From Maribacter sp. MJ134 (GTDB lineage: Bacteria; Bacteroidota; Bacteroidia; Flavobacteriales; Flavobacteriaceae): a stretch of 64,000 nucleotides of DNA. The stretch spans positions 682,001 through 746,000 of the forward strand of contig NZ_CP034570.1 in assembly GCF_003970695.1 (NCBI RefSeq), given 5' to 3'. The notes below the pieces were generated by a model that was not told where the DNA came from, did no database searches, and saw only the letters and a program-made list of their open reading frames with translations. The translations under genes and the position numbers were made by a program. Each line of letters opens with the position of its first letter. Position 1 is the first letter of the stretch. This document shows, piece by piece, positions 35,157 through 43,993 of the stretch.

Positions 35157-36584
35157 TTAATCAATTTTTATGGCGCTGTCGAGTAGTGCTTTTAATTTCG
35201 GCGCAGAATAGGCTGTATTACTTTTAATGAGATAATGGATTTTTTCCGTGTTCCCAATTTCCTCCAGAGGATTAGCATCTAAAAGTACAATATCCGCAAC
35301 CTTGCCTTTGGTAAGACTACCATAGTCAGAATCTTTCTTAAGGAACCTGGCCCCGTTATAAGCTGAGGTCCGCAAGGCCTCCAGTGGGGAAATACCGTTA
35401 GCTACCATTTCCTTTAATTCTTGATGTAGTGATATTCCCGGATAAACAAAGGAGTTGTAAGCACCACTGTCCGAACCGGCTAAAAGCCCTACTCCGGCAT
35501 CACTTAGGGATTTGGCCAATTCGCCAAAAAAGGCATCCAGTGCTTTTCGGTTGGCAACAGCTTCAGGTTTGGAATTTTTTACTCTATTTATCCGTCCCTC
35601 ATAGGTCTGGATAAGGCTAGGGGTCATATACTTTAAATAAGGGTCGTTTTCGTGATTATCCTCATCTAAGTAACTCAATGTTTTACCGATATGCAGTGTA
35701 GGTACCACATAAACATCGTTTTTCTTTAAGGAAGCGAAAGTGTTAGCCGCCGTAGTGTCCGAAAAACTTTGCATCAATAAGGGCATGGCGTCCCAAAAGC
35801 CTATTTCTCCGGATTTCATTTTTTTGGTGACGGAAACTTCATTGGCCGAGCAGCCTTTCATGATATAATAAAGGTGTTCAATGGCATCAATGCCAGAGGC
35901 TACGGTCTCGTCCAAAGTAACGGTAAATGGCATATGTCCGGAAGTGATTAGGCCTCTTTTTTCAGCTTCCTGTATGGTTTTAAGGTAATTCTCGGCAGTG
36001 ATTCGGCTATCGTAAAGCTTCACAAAATCTACAGGTATCCGCTGCAACGAGTCTAATGCTTCTTGAATGTCAGCCTCATTCTCGACCTCCAAAGAGCCTG
36101 CCCATGTTGCGCCTTTGCCATCTATTTTTGGCCCGGATGTAAAGATGGTAGGACCGACCAAAGTTCCTTCGGCAATACTATTTTTCCACTCCATAACATT
36201 CTTGGTAAGGTCCCCACCAGCATCTCGTACCGTGGTTATTCCGTTGGCCATAAAAAGTTTCAGAAAATTTTTATTTGTTTCAATGAGCGAATCGCCACCT
36301 CTAAAATGCACATGGTTGTCCCAAAATCCAGGCAAAAGATATTTGCCATGCGCATCGATTTCTAGCTTACCTTTCAGTGGAATATCCGCGGATGCAGATT
36401 TTAGTTCCATAATCATACCATTATTGATGCCTATATGTTGCTTAGATATTTTACCCGTTTCCAAGTCTATAATAGAACCGTTGTTTAGTACAATGTCGTA
36501 GGTGATTTCTTCTTGACCTTGGCACGCAACGAGCAGCACAATTAGAAAAAAGAGGGGTTTATGACGTAATATAGATTTCACCAT
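35157..36584 (-). CDS. amidohydrolase lipoprotein (copy 2)
   Basis: The 475-residue product has a lipoprotein signal (PLFFLIVLLVAC). Metal-site motifs: DNHVHFRGG (HxH), FVKLYDSR (Lys), TSGHMPF, DAIEHLYYI and LLAGSDSGAYN (Asp). The C-terminal GKVADIVLLDANPLEEI is standard for the family. It differs from copy 1 by its lipid anchor and a longer middle region (GSLEVENEADIQEALDSL). It is first in a two-gene operon; with the S41 and S9 enzymes nearby it suggests extracytoplasmic peptide turnover. Confidence 0.88.
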   Translation of the reverse strand: MVKSILRHKPLFFLIVLLVACQGQEEITYDIVLNNGSIIDLETGKISKQHIGINNGMIMELKSASADIPLKGKLEIDAHGKYLLPGFWDNHVHFRGGDSLIETNKNFLKLFMANGITTVRDAGGDLTKNVMEWKNSIAEGTLVGPTIFTSGPKIDGKGATWAGSLEVENEADIQEALDSLQRIPVDFVKLYDSRITAENYLKTIQEAEKRGLITSGHMPFTVTLDETVASGIDAIEHLYYIMKGCSANEVSVTKKMKSGEIGFWDAMPLLMQSFSDTTAANTFASLKKNDVYVVPTLHIGKTLSYLDEDNHENDPYLKYMTPSLIQTYEGRINRVKNSKPEAVANRKALDAFFGELAKSLSDAGVGLLAGSDSGAYNSFVYPGISLHQELKEMVANGISPLEALRTSAYNGARFLKKDSDYGSLTKGKVADIVLLDANPLEEIGNTEKIHYLIKSNTAYSAPKLKALLDSAIKID

Positions 36585-36620
36585 GGCAGCATTGAATTAG
36601 CCATGGGAAGGTAGAAATAA

Positions 36621-37388
36621 TTAGCGATTTATAAATCTTCTCAACAGGATAAAAATTAAAATGAAGAGTGAATAACCGATAAAAAAGGGAATAATATAAT
36701 CTCTAAGACCCAGCACCAACATACAACCAATGACCAATAATTGAAAACCTAAGCCAAAGGTAGAAACTGCGGTCATAAACCAGTTGGGAAAGCTATTGCT
36801 ATTTTCTGCTTTACGATCCAGCGCATAAATAATACGGTCAAAGACACCATAGAGCAAACTATACAACGTAAAGAAAATATTTACGCTCCTCTGGCTCTCT
36901 CCTTTTAAAGCAATAGGCGTCTCATTTTCAAATATGCGGCTTGTGGTATCTCCGGATTTATTTTTTCTTAAAATTACGTAGTAATAATTGTATAGGGTGC
37001 CCTGTAGCTGTAATCCAACGAATGCTAAAACCGTCAAAAACCACGATTCAGAGCTTACGTGCCAAATGGCAATGAGTATGAGAAGGTTCAAAATAATATC
37101 CGCAACAGAATCAAAATAACGTCCTGTATACGACGGTGTTTTTTTTAATCTTGCCAATTCCCCGTCCGCGGCATCGAGGATAGACTTCAAGACGAGAAAG
37201 AACAAGGTAGCCCAATAGTACTGGTTCAATAAGCAAACAATTGCCACTAATCCGGCGATAATAAAACTTATGGTAACATGTATAGGAGTGAAGGAAGTAT
37301 GTTTTAGACTATTGGCAATAATTCTCGCAACAGGTCTACCATAATCCGATAAATCCAAGAATTGGTGTTCCTTGGGTAATTTTGACAT
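36621..37388 (-). CDS. CDP-alcohol phosphatidyltransferase family protein
   Basis: I chose the ATG at 37388 (MSKLPKEHQFLDLSDYGRPV); the upstream extension is hydrophobic but poorly conserved in character. The 255-residue product has the full catalytic motif with the pattern D-G-x2-A-R-x8-G-x3-D-x3-D in DGELARLKKTPSYTGRYFDS plus VAD, and about six membrane helices. It transfers a phosphoalcohol from CDP-alcohol to a hydroxyl acceptor in phospholipid synthesis. The specific alcohol cannot be told. Confidence 0.9.
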   Translation of the reverse strand: MSKLPKEHQFLDLSDYGRPVARIIANSLKHTSFTPIHVTISFIIAGLVAIVCLLNQYYWATLFFLVLKSILDAADGELARLKKTPSYTGRYFDSVADIILNLLILIAIWHVSSESWFLTVLAFVGLQLQGTLYNYYYVILRKNKSGDTTSRIFENETPIALKGESQRSVNIFFTLYSLLYGVFDRIIYALDRKAENSNSFPNWFMTAVSTFGLGFQLLVIGCMLVLGLRDYIIPFFIGYSLFILIFILLRRFINR

Positions 37389-37517
37389 TTTTTGGGGGTA
37401 GGGAAGGAAAACCAATAACGGAAACACGCTGGCTTGGTACACCCTCCGAACATGATGTAAAAATAACATATAATTTACAATTAGTTCAGATAGAATTGAT
37501 GTTTAACATTACGGGAG

Positions 37518-38105
37518 TTAGCGCTGTCCGCCATTTCTGTATCTTTCGTTAGCAGCACACAGCCGTACAATTTCTGCTATTCGCTTTTCTCTTGTTGCTT
37601 CTCGTTTTGCCTGATTTAGCCAATACAGGTAGCTTTTGCGTTGCCCTTTGGTAAAACGTTTAAAATTCTTGAAAGCTTTAGTATTTTGACGGAAGGCATA
37701 TGCTAGGTCTTTTGGAACAATACCATTCTCCGCATCGTCCAAAGCCACCCACGAGCCATTAGCCTTGGCAATGGCCACAGCATCACGGCCGCTTTCATGC
37801 ATTAAATTGGCCTTTTCTAGAGATTTTAGATGCTCTTTGTTCACCTTACTCCAAACACTTTTAGGTTTTCTCGGACAGAAATATTGTCTCCGTTTTCCCT
37901 CTCCCAAACTTTTTACGGTGCTGTCTATCCATCCATAGCACAGTGCAACCCTGACGGCTTCTTCCCATCGCATACTTTCATTTTCATGGTCCACTTTATA
38001 AAAAATGAGATAGATACCTGAATAGGTTTTATGATTTACATGCAACCACGTTCTAAATTCCTTATCGTTTTTAAAATAGAATTCGGGAATGTTTGAGTCT
38101 TCCAT
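37518..38105 (-). CDS. YdeI/OmpD-associated family protein
   Basis: The 195-residue product shows the family's hallmark N-terminal part: FRTWLHVNHKTYSGIYLIFY, then EAVRVALCYGWIDSTVKSLG, RRQYFCPRKPKSVWSKVNKE, and a C-terminal helical part with FKRFTKGQRKSYLYWLNQAK leading into REATREKRIAEIVRLCAA. Family members in Salmonella and others protect against some antimicrobial peptides; here the role is only inferred. It is cytosolic and not in an operon with its neighbours. Confidence 0.88.
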   Translation of the reverse strand: MEDSNIPEFYFKNDKEFRTWLHVNHKTYSGIYLIFYKVDHENESMRWEEAVRVALCYGWIDSTVKSLGEGKRRQYFCPRKPKSVWSKVNKEHLKSLEKANLMHESGRDAVAIAKANGSWVALDDAENGIVPKDLAYAFRQNTKAFKNFKRFTKGQRKSYLYWLNQAKREATREKRIAEIVRLCAANERYRNGGQR

Positions 38106-38274
38106 TTGTTTGCCGCGCCTTTTGCGTAAAAATAAAATTTTATGAAGAAACGAAATTACAAGAGTAGGATAACTAGCTGATATTAGTGACTTCAGAATTG
38201 TTGTTAGTCGAATTTTCTACCTATATTTTCTTTTAGTTCTTAACTTTAAATAAGTTTTGAAAGTATTTATTGCT

Positions 38275-40647
38275 ATGAAAATCGACAATTCTATGAAAAT
38301 AAAACCATCCTTTAAGGAAATACTTGTAGGAGTAGGTATACTATTATTTTGTGGTATTTATTATTCGTGCGAACAGAAACCCTCTACTTCTGAAAGGGTC
38401 ATCGCTAAAGCTGATATCCAAGGTATTCCGGAAAAAATTGATTTTACATTTGACGTAAAACCTATTCTTTCTGACCGTTGCTTTATATGCCATGGCCCGG
38501 ACAAGAACGCTATTGAGGGTAATTTATCCCTGCATACTGCAGAAGATGCCTATGCGGCATTGGGTGAAAACAAGGACCGGTTTGCTATTGTTCCGAACAA
38601 ACCGGAGGAAAGTGAGTTAGTGCATCGTATTTACAGCGAGGACGCCAACTTATTAATGCCGCCTCCAGAATCTAATCTGGAATTAACGCCCAAAGAGAAA
38701 GCTATTCTAGAGAAATGGATAGCGCAGGGAGGCGAATATAAGGAGCATTGGGCCTTTATTGCCCCGGTAAAGCCGGAAGTACCTGAAATCAACGATTCGG
38801 CCTGGGCAAACAACGAAATAGACAAATTTGTACTGAAAAAAATGCGCTTAAACGGTCTTGCCCCGTCGGAGGTGGCCTCCAAAGAAAAATTGGTACGCAG
38901 GGTGTTTTTTGACCTTACGGGACTCCCACCTTCTCCAGAGCAAGTGAATTCTTTTGTAAATGATACTGCTGCGGATGCTTATGAGAAACTGATAGATTCA
39001 TTGTTACAGACCATAGATCATGCCGAGCACATGGCCGCCGAGTGGATGGATATTGCAAGATATGCGGATACACACGGTTATCAAGACGATTTTGAAAGAA
39101 CCATGTGGCCGTGGAGAGATTGGGTAATTCACGCCTTCGATGAAAACATGCCCTATAACCAATTTGTAACCTATCAGTTGGCCGGTGACTTAATGCCCGA
39201 TGCCGATTTGGAAAAAATATTGGCTACTGGTTTCAATCGTAATCATAAAATTACCTTTGAAGGAGGTACTATTCCGGAAGAATACCATGTGGAGTATGTA
39301 GAAGATAGATTGCAAACATTTGGTACCACCTTTTTGGGATTGACATTGGAGTGTGCTCGTTGCCACGACCACAAATACGACCCTATTAGTCAAAAAGAGC
39401 ATTTTGAGCTTTTTAGCTTCTTTAGTAATAACAAGGAAAAATTGTCCATTCCATTACCAGGGGAAACTCCAGAACCATATATTACCGTTACAGAAAAGGA
39501 AGCGAGTGGTGTATTGGATTTTGTCAACTTTGACAAAGCGCCTAAAAAAGAAGTGCCCGTCATGGTCATGTACGAGCGAGAGGAGTGGAAACCTGCATTT
39601 ATCTTAAACCGTGGGGTTTACGACCAACCGACGGACCAAGTATTCCCCGACACACCAAAATCCGTTTTATCATTCCCAGAGAACTATCCTAAAAATAGGA
39701 TGGGACTTTCTAAATGGCTTTTTGACAATGAAAACCCACTAACGGCAAGGGTAACCGTGAATAGATATTGGCAGCGTATGTTCGGAAATGGCCTGGTGAG
39801 TTCTTCTTATGATTTTGGAAATCAGGGTGCTTTACCCTCACATCCAGAGCTGTTGGATTATTTGGCCATTAAATTCAGGGACGAAGGATGGAACACGAAA
39901 GCAATGTTAAAATACATGGCCATGTCCGCCACCTATAAACAGCGCGCGGTGACTACACCGGAACTATTGGAGCAAGACCCGGAAAATAGACTACTGGCGA
40001 GAGCGCCCCGTCTAAGACTTACGGCCGAAATGATACGGGACCAAGCGCTGGCTATCAGTGGTTTATTAACGAAAGAAGTAGGCGGACCAAGTGTAAAACC
40101 ATATCAACCAGAAGGTATATGGGAAGAGACCACTGGCGGTGGCGGGGGAAGTACCTCTCGTTATGTACAGAGTGAAGGTGAGGATTTATACCGGAAGAGT
40201 TTGTATACCTTTTGGAAGCGGACCGTACCGCCTCCGAGTATGATGACTTTTGACAGTGCTTCAAGGGACCTATGTTCTGTAAAACGCCAAGAAACCAATA
40301 CGCCATTACAGGCCTTGGTACTATTGAACGACCCCCAATTAATAGAGGCCTCTAGAGCTTTGGCCACTGTAAGTATTGAGAAATTTCCTCGAGAGCTAGA
40401 GAAACAAATTTCGTATGTTTTCCAAAAAGCGACCTCGCGTTTACCCGATGCAGAGGAAAAAACGATGTTATTGGATCATTACAAGGACATGCAATCAAAA
40501 ATAGACAATGGCATTATCGAGGCGTCCGATTACATTACTATCGGTGAATATATTTCAGAGGCAGATGTAAGCCAAAAGGAATTGGCTTCCTTGTCATTAG
40601 TGGCACACACTATTTTTAATTTAGACGAAACTATTACTAGAGGTTAG
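38275..40647 (+). CDS. DUF1549/DUF1553 protein with Planctomycete-type cytochrome c domain
   Basis: I start at the ATG at 38275; a TTG at 38257 is less likely. About 790 residues. The N-terminus looks like a lipoprotein or membrane anchor (GVGILLFCGIYYSC). A PSCyt1 haem c motif follows in DRCFICHGPD, then DUF1549 (WANNEIDKFVLKKMR ... AEWMDIARYADTHGYQDDFE) with a second CxxCH in ECARCHDHKYDPI, and a C-terminal DUF1553 (NPLTARVTVNRYWQRMFGNG ... SMMTFDSASRDLCSVKRQET). Such genes are abundant in Planctomycetes and Verrucomicrobia and are found in some Bacteroidota. It opens a five-gene operon. A redox or polysaccharide-related role is unproven. Confidence 0.88.
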   Translation: MKIDNSMKIKPSFKEILVGVGILLFCGIYYSCEQKPSTSERVIAKADIQGIPEKIDFTFDVKPILSDRCFICHGPDKNAIEGNLSLHTAEDAYAALGENKDRFAIVPNKPEESELVHRIYSEDANLLMPPPESNLELTPKEKAILEKWIAQGGEYKEHWAFIAPVKPEVPEINDSAWANNEIDKFVLKKMRLNGLAPSEVASKEKLVRRVFFDLTGLPPSPEQVNSFVNDTAADAYEKLIDSLLQTIDHAEHMAAEWMDIARYADTHGYQDDFERTMWPWRDWVIHAFDENMPYNQFVTYQLAGDLMPDADLEKILATGFNRNHKITFEGGTIPEEYHVEYVEDRLQTFGTTFLGLTLECARCHDHKYDPISQKEHFELFSFFSNNKEKLSIPLPGETPEPYITVTEKEASGVLDFVNFDKAPKKEVPVMVMYEREEWKPAFILNRGVYDQPTDQVFPDTPKSVLSFPENYPKNRMGLSKWLFDNENPLTARVTVNRYWQRMFGNGLVSSSYDFGNQGALPSHPELLDYLAIKFRDEGWNTKAMLKYMAMSATYKQRAVTTPELLEQDPENRLLARAPRLRLTAEMIRDQALAISGLLTKEVGGPSVKPYQPEGIWEETTGGGGGSTSRYVQSEGEDLYRKSLYTFWKRTVPPPSMMTFDSASRDLCSVKRQETNTPLQALVLLNDPQLIEASRALATVSIEKFPRELEKQISYVFQKATSRLPDAEEKTMLLDHYKDMQSKIDNGIIEASDYITIGEYISEADVSQKELASLSLVAHTIFNLDETITRG

Positions 40648-40649
40648 TT

Positions 40650-42143
40650 ATGAGTGAAAAGAAAATTATAGAGGAACGTTCGCTATTATTGAACAGAAGG
40701 TCATTCTTAGGTAAGGCGGCCTTAGGTGCGGGCTCCGTAGCACTTGCTTCGTTACTTGGACAATCGTTTTTTAGAAAGGATGCGAACGGTATTATTACCA
40801 AGGCTAATGATTTTGGAGGTAACGATGGAATGTTGAATGCCTTACACCATGCCTCAAAGGCCAAAAGAGTAATTTATCTTTTTCAGAGCGGTGGACCTTC
40901 TCAGTTGGAGTTGTTCGATTATAAACCCACTTTAATTAAGAGAAGAGGTGAAGAATTACCCGAATCTATCAGAAACGGTCAACGGCTAACAGGTATGACC
41001 TCGGGTCAGGATAGTTTTCCCTTGGCAGGATCCGTATTCGACTTCAAACAATACGGTAAGAACGGTACGTACATAAGTGATTTACTTCCGTATACCGCCA
41101 AAATGGTAGATGAACTGTGTATCGTAAAATCGATGTATACCGAGGCTATAAATCACGATCCCGCGGTTACCTTTTTTCAGACCGGTTCACAACAGCCGGG
41201 CCGACCCAGTATGGGCTCTTGGTTAAGCTATGGTCTTGGTAGTGAGAATAAAAATTTACCAGCTTTTACGGTCTTGTTGTCCAGAGGATCGGGAAGGCCC
41301 AACGGGCAGCCTTTATATACTCGATTATGGGGTAACGGATTTCTGCACTCACTTCATCAAGGTGTACAGTTTAGGGCGGCAAAAGACCCTGTTCTTTATT
41401 TAAACGACCCTAAAGGAGTTACTAAGGAAGGTAAAAGGGCCATGTTGGATAAACTGGCAGAACTAAACGAAAAACAATTTACGGAATTCGGAAACCCGGA
41501 AATACAGAGCAGAATAGCGCAGTATGAGATGGCCTATAAAATGCAAACTTCTGTTCCAAATGTAATGAAGACCGACGATGAGCCCGATTATATTTATAAA
41601 ATGTACGGGGCCGATGCCAAAATTCCAGGTACTTATGCAGCCAATTGTTTGCTGGCTAGAAGATTAGCGGAGCAAGATGTGCGTTTTATCCAGTTGTACC
41701 ACATGGGTTGGGACCAACATGATAACTTACCGGGCGCTATAGAGAAACAGGCAAAAGATGTGGATCAGGCTTCTGCCGCGCTTGTGGCCGATTTAAAACA
41801 GCGCGGTCTTTTGGAGGATACTTTGGTCATCTGGGGAGGCGAATTCGGAAGAACCAATTACTCCCAAGGGTTACTTACAGATACCAATTATGGTCGTGAT
41901 CACCACCCTAGATGTTTTACTATGTGGATGGCCGGCGGTGGTATTAAACCGGGGGTAGTGTACGGTGAAACGGATGAATTTGGATATAATATTGTCAAAG
42001 ACCCAGTACACGTTCATGATTTTCAAGCTACGATGCTACACTTACTGGGCATAGACCATGAAAAGTTAACATACAAATATCAGGGGAGACGCTTCCGACT
42101 TACCGATGTGGAAGGTCATGTCCTAAATGATTTGTTGGTTTAA
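40650..42143 (+). CDS. DUF1501 family Tat-exported protein
   Basis: The 497-residue product has a twin-Arg signal (LLLNRRSFLGKAALGAGSVA). The DUF1501 body shows KRVIYLFQSGGPSQLELFDY, then INHDPAVTFFQTGSQQPGRP, ARRLAEQDVRFIQLYHMGWD, DTLVIWGGEFGRTNYSQG and DFQATMLHLLGIDHEKLTYK. The fold is that of the alkaline-phosphatase/sulfatase superfamily, but the usual catalytic motif is replaced, so activity is uncertain. It begins 2 bp after the DUF1549 gene and its stop overlaps the next ATG. DUF1501 and DUF1549/1553 genes are characteristically paired. Confidence 0.9.
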   Translation: MSEKKIIEERSLLLNRRSFLGKAALGAGSVALASLLGQSFFRKDANGIITKANDFGGNDGMLNALHHASKAKRVIYLFQSGGPSQLELFDYKPTLIKRRGEELPESIRNGQRLTGMTSGQDSFPLAGSVFDFKQYGKNGTYISDLLPYTAKMVDELCIVKSMYTEAINHDPAVTFFQTGSQQPGRPSMGSWLSYGLGSENKNLPAFTVLLSRGSGRPNGQPLYTRLWGNGFLHSLHQGVQFRAAKDPVLYLNDPKGVTKEGKRAMLDKLAELNEKQFTEFGNPEIQSRIAQYEMAYKMQTSVPNVMKTDDEPDYIYKMYGADAKIPGTYAANCLLARRLAEQDVRFIQLYHMGWDQHDNLPGAIEKQAKDVDQASAALVADLKQRGLLEDTLVIWGGEFGRTNYSQGLLTDTNYGRDHHPRCFTMWMAGGGIKPGVVYGETDEFGYNIVKDPVHVHDFQATMLHLLGIDHEKLTYKYQGRRFRLTDVEGHVLNDLLV

Positions 42144-43177
42144 TGAAAAGAAGAACTTTCGTCAGAAATACGGGTATTCTAACTACAGGACTGCTAAGTG
42201 GTCTTGCGCAAGCAAATTCATTAATGACATACAAGGATGTAGTTATAGGTCACAATTCGCATCAATATAAGATAGACCTGCAATGGGGAGCATTGAACGC
42301 TAACTTTTATCCGGTAAATGATTGTCATGAAATGGTGCAGGACTCCCAAGGGAGAATATTATTGCTGACCAATCATACCAAAAACAATATTATTGTCTAC
42401 GACCGTTCCGGTAAGTTGCTGGAGGTTTGGGGTACCGATTATCCCGGTGCGCACGGACTTACGCTACATGTAGAAAACGGGGAAGATGTACTTTACATCT
42501 CGGATAATAACCGCCATGAGGTTATAAAAACTACGATTACGGGCCAGGTTATACAAGTATTTCCTTACCCAAAAGAGACCGGAAAATACAAGAACAAAGA
42601 AAGCTATATTCCTACGGAAACGGCTATAGCTCCAAATGGCGACGTTTATATTGCAGATGGTTACGGTGAACAATATATCATGCATTATAATGCCGCCGGA
42701 GAACTTTTAAACGTATTTGGAGGTAGAGGAACAGAAGCACATCATTTTGATAATGCCCACGGTATTTGTTTGGATACCCGTGATGCGACCAACCCCACCT
42801 TATTGATCACCGCAAGGCAACAGAACAAATTGAAACGTTTTACGCTAGACGGAAAATATATAGAGGCTATTGACTTACCAGGTGCATACATCTGCAGACC
42901 CGTGTTGCATAAAAAAGATATCTACCTGGCCACGATTTGGTCTGGTGATGGTTCGGAAGGTACAGGTTTTATAAGTATCCTGAACGAAGATAATAAATTG
43001 ATTTCCGCTCCCGGCGGTAGTACTCCCGTGTATGAGGAAGGGCAATTAAATCCCATGTATCAAACCTTAAAAGTGTTTCACCATCCGCATGATGTTTGTG
43101 TAGATGATGACGAAAATTTATACGTGGCGCAATGGAATTCAGGAAAGACATACCCTATTAAGTTATATCGTGTTTAA
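42143..43177 (+). CDS. Tat-exported NHL-repeat six-bladed beta-propeller
   Basis: The 344-residue product starts in a TAATG overlap with the previous gene. A twin-Arg signal (MKRRTFVRNTGILTTGLLSG) precedes NHL-type blades: NDCHEMVQDSQGRILLLTNH, IVYDRSGKLLEVWGTDYPGA, TETAIAPNGDVYIADGYGEQ, GGRGTEAHHFDNAHGICLDT and HHPHDVCVDDDENLYVAQWN. NHL propellers bind peptides or sugars, or act as lyase-like hydrolases. It is a periplasmic partner of the operon; the substrate is unknown. It is coupled downstream by another TAATG. Confidence 0.87.
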   Translation: MKRRTFVRNTGILTTGLLSGLAQANSLMTYKDVVIGHNSHQYKIDLQWGALNANFYPVNDCHEMVQDSQGRILLLTNHTKNNIIVYDRSGKLLEVWGTDYPGAHGLTLHVENGEDVLYISDNNRHEVIKTTITGQVIQVFPYPKETGKYKNKESYIPTETAIAPNGDVYIADGYGEQYIMHYNAAGELLNVFGGRGTEAHHFDNAHGICLDTRDATNPTLLITARQQNKLKRFTLDGKYIEAIDLPGAYICRPVLHKKDIYLATIWSGDGSEGTGFISILNEDNKLISAPGGSTPVYEEGQLNPMYQTLKVFHHPHDVCVDDDENLYVAQWNSGKTYPIKLYRV

Positions 43178-43989
43178 TGTTGAAGAAATTAACCCTTTAT
43201 ATTGTTGTTGCGGTACTTCTATGCGCTTGTAAGCAAAATACGAAGGAGGAGGTTTTGTATGCCTCGGATAAAATTTTTGAGCTGGCTGCGCCAAAAATAA
43301 CGGTAGATTCCTTGCTGTTCACGAAGTCGGCAAAAGTTTCCGCTTCTTTCAATATGGCAGATGCTGAAATTAGATATACTACAGATGGCAGCCCCGTAAC
43401 AAATACCTCCGATTTGTATACGGAAGCTCTAAATATAGAGAAAGCGACAACGTTCGCCTTTCGTACCTTCCATTCGGATTACCAAAAAAGTGAAGAAATA
43501 TACACCAGATTAATACAATTAAAACGTAATATTTCAAATGCTAAGGTCACCTTAGAACCAAACCCGCATCCCAACTATAGCGGTAATGGAGCACAGGGGC
43601 TGGTAGACCTGCAAAAGGGTACACTTCAGTTTAGGGGAACGAACGCCTGGCTGGGCTTTCAAAGTGACCAAATACTCATAAAAATTGATTTTGACGAGGC
43701 GATTCCCATTTCAAAACTTATAGTAAGCACTTTAAAGGACCATGGGTCTTGGATTTTTGCGCCCCAAGCTATAGAGGTACGTTCCAAGGGTAAGAAAATA
43801 GGCGGATTAACGTACGATACACCTTTATGGATGGAGCCCAAGCAAATAGCACTTTTGGATATTGCGATAAAAGAAGCAAATTATAAAAGTATAGAACTTA
43901 AGATTGATGTAATGGACGCTATTCCCTCTTGGCATCAAGGCAAGGGTACGGTACCTTTTATATTTATCGATGAAATTTTAGTAGAATAA
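43177..43989 (+). CDS. chitobiase-C/F5-8C-like lipoprotein
   Basis: The 270-residue product has a lipoprotein signal (LYIVVAVLLCAC, then KQNTKEE). Residues ~30-110 are a chitobiase/beta-hexosaminidase C-terminal-type domain (SASFNMADAEIRYTTDGSPV ... ATTFAFRTF). Residues ~120-270 form a galactose-binding/F5-8C-like domain (YSGNGAQGLVDLQKGTLQFR ... WLGFQSDQILIKIDFDEAI). The same two-domain block ends the next protein, so the genes share an origin. Probably surface-anchored and carbohydrate- or protein-binding. It is coupled to the NHL gene. Confidence 0.8.
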   Translation: MLKKLTLYIVVAVLLCACKQNTKEEVLYASDKIFELAAPKITVDSLLFTKSAKVSASFNMADAEIRYTTDGSPVTNTSDLYTEALNIEKATTFAFRTFHSDYQKSEEIYTRLIQLKRNISNAKVTLEPNPHPNYSGNGAQGLVDLQKGTLQFRGTNAWLGFQSDQILIKIDFDEAIPISKLIVSTLKDHGSWIFAPQAIEVRSKGKKIGGLTYDTPLWMEPKQIALLDIAIKEANYKSIELKIDVMDAIPSWHQGKGTVPFIFIDEILVE

Positions 43990-43993
43990 GAGC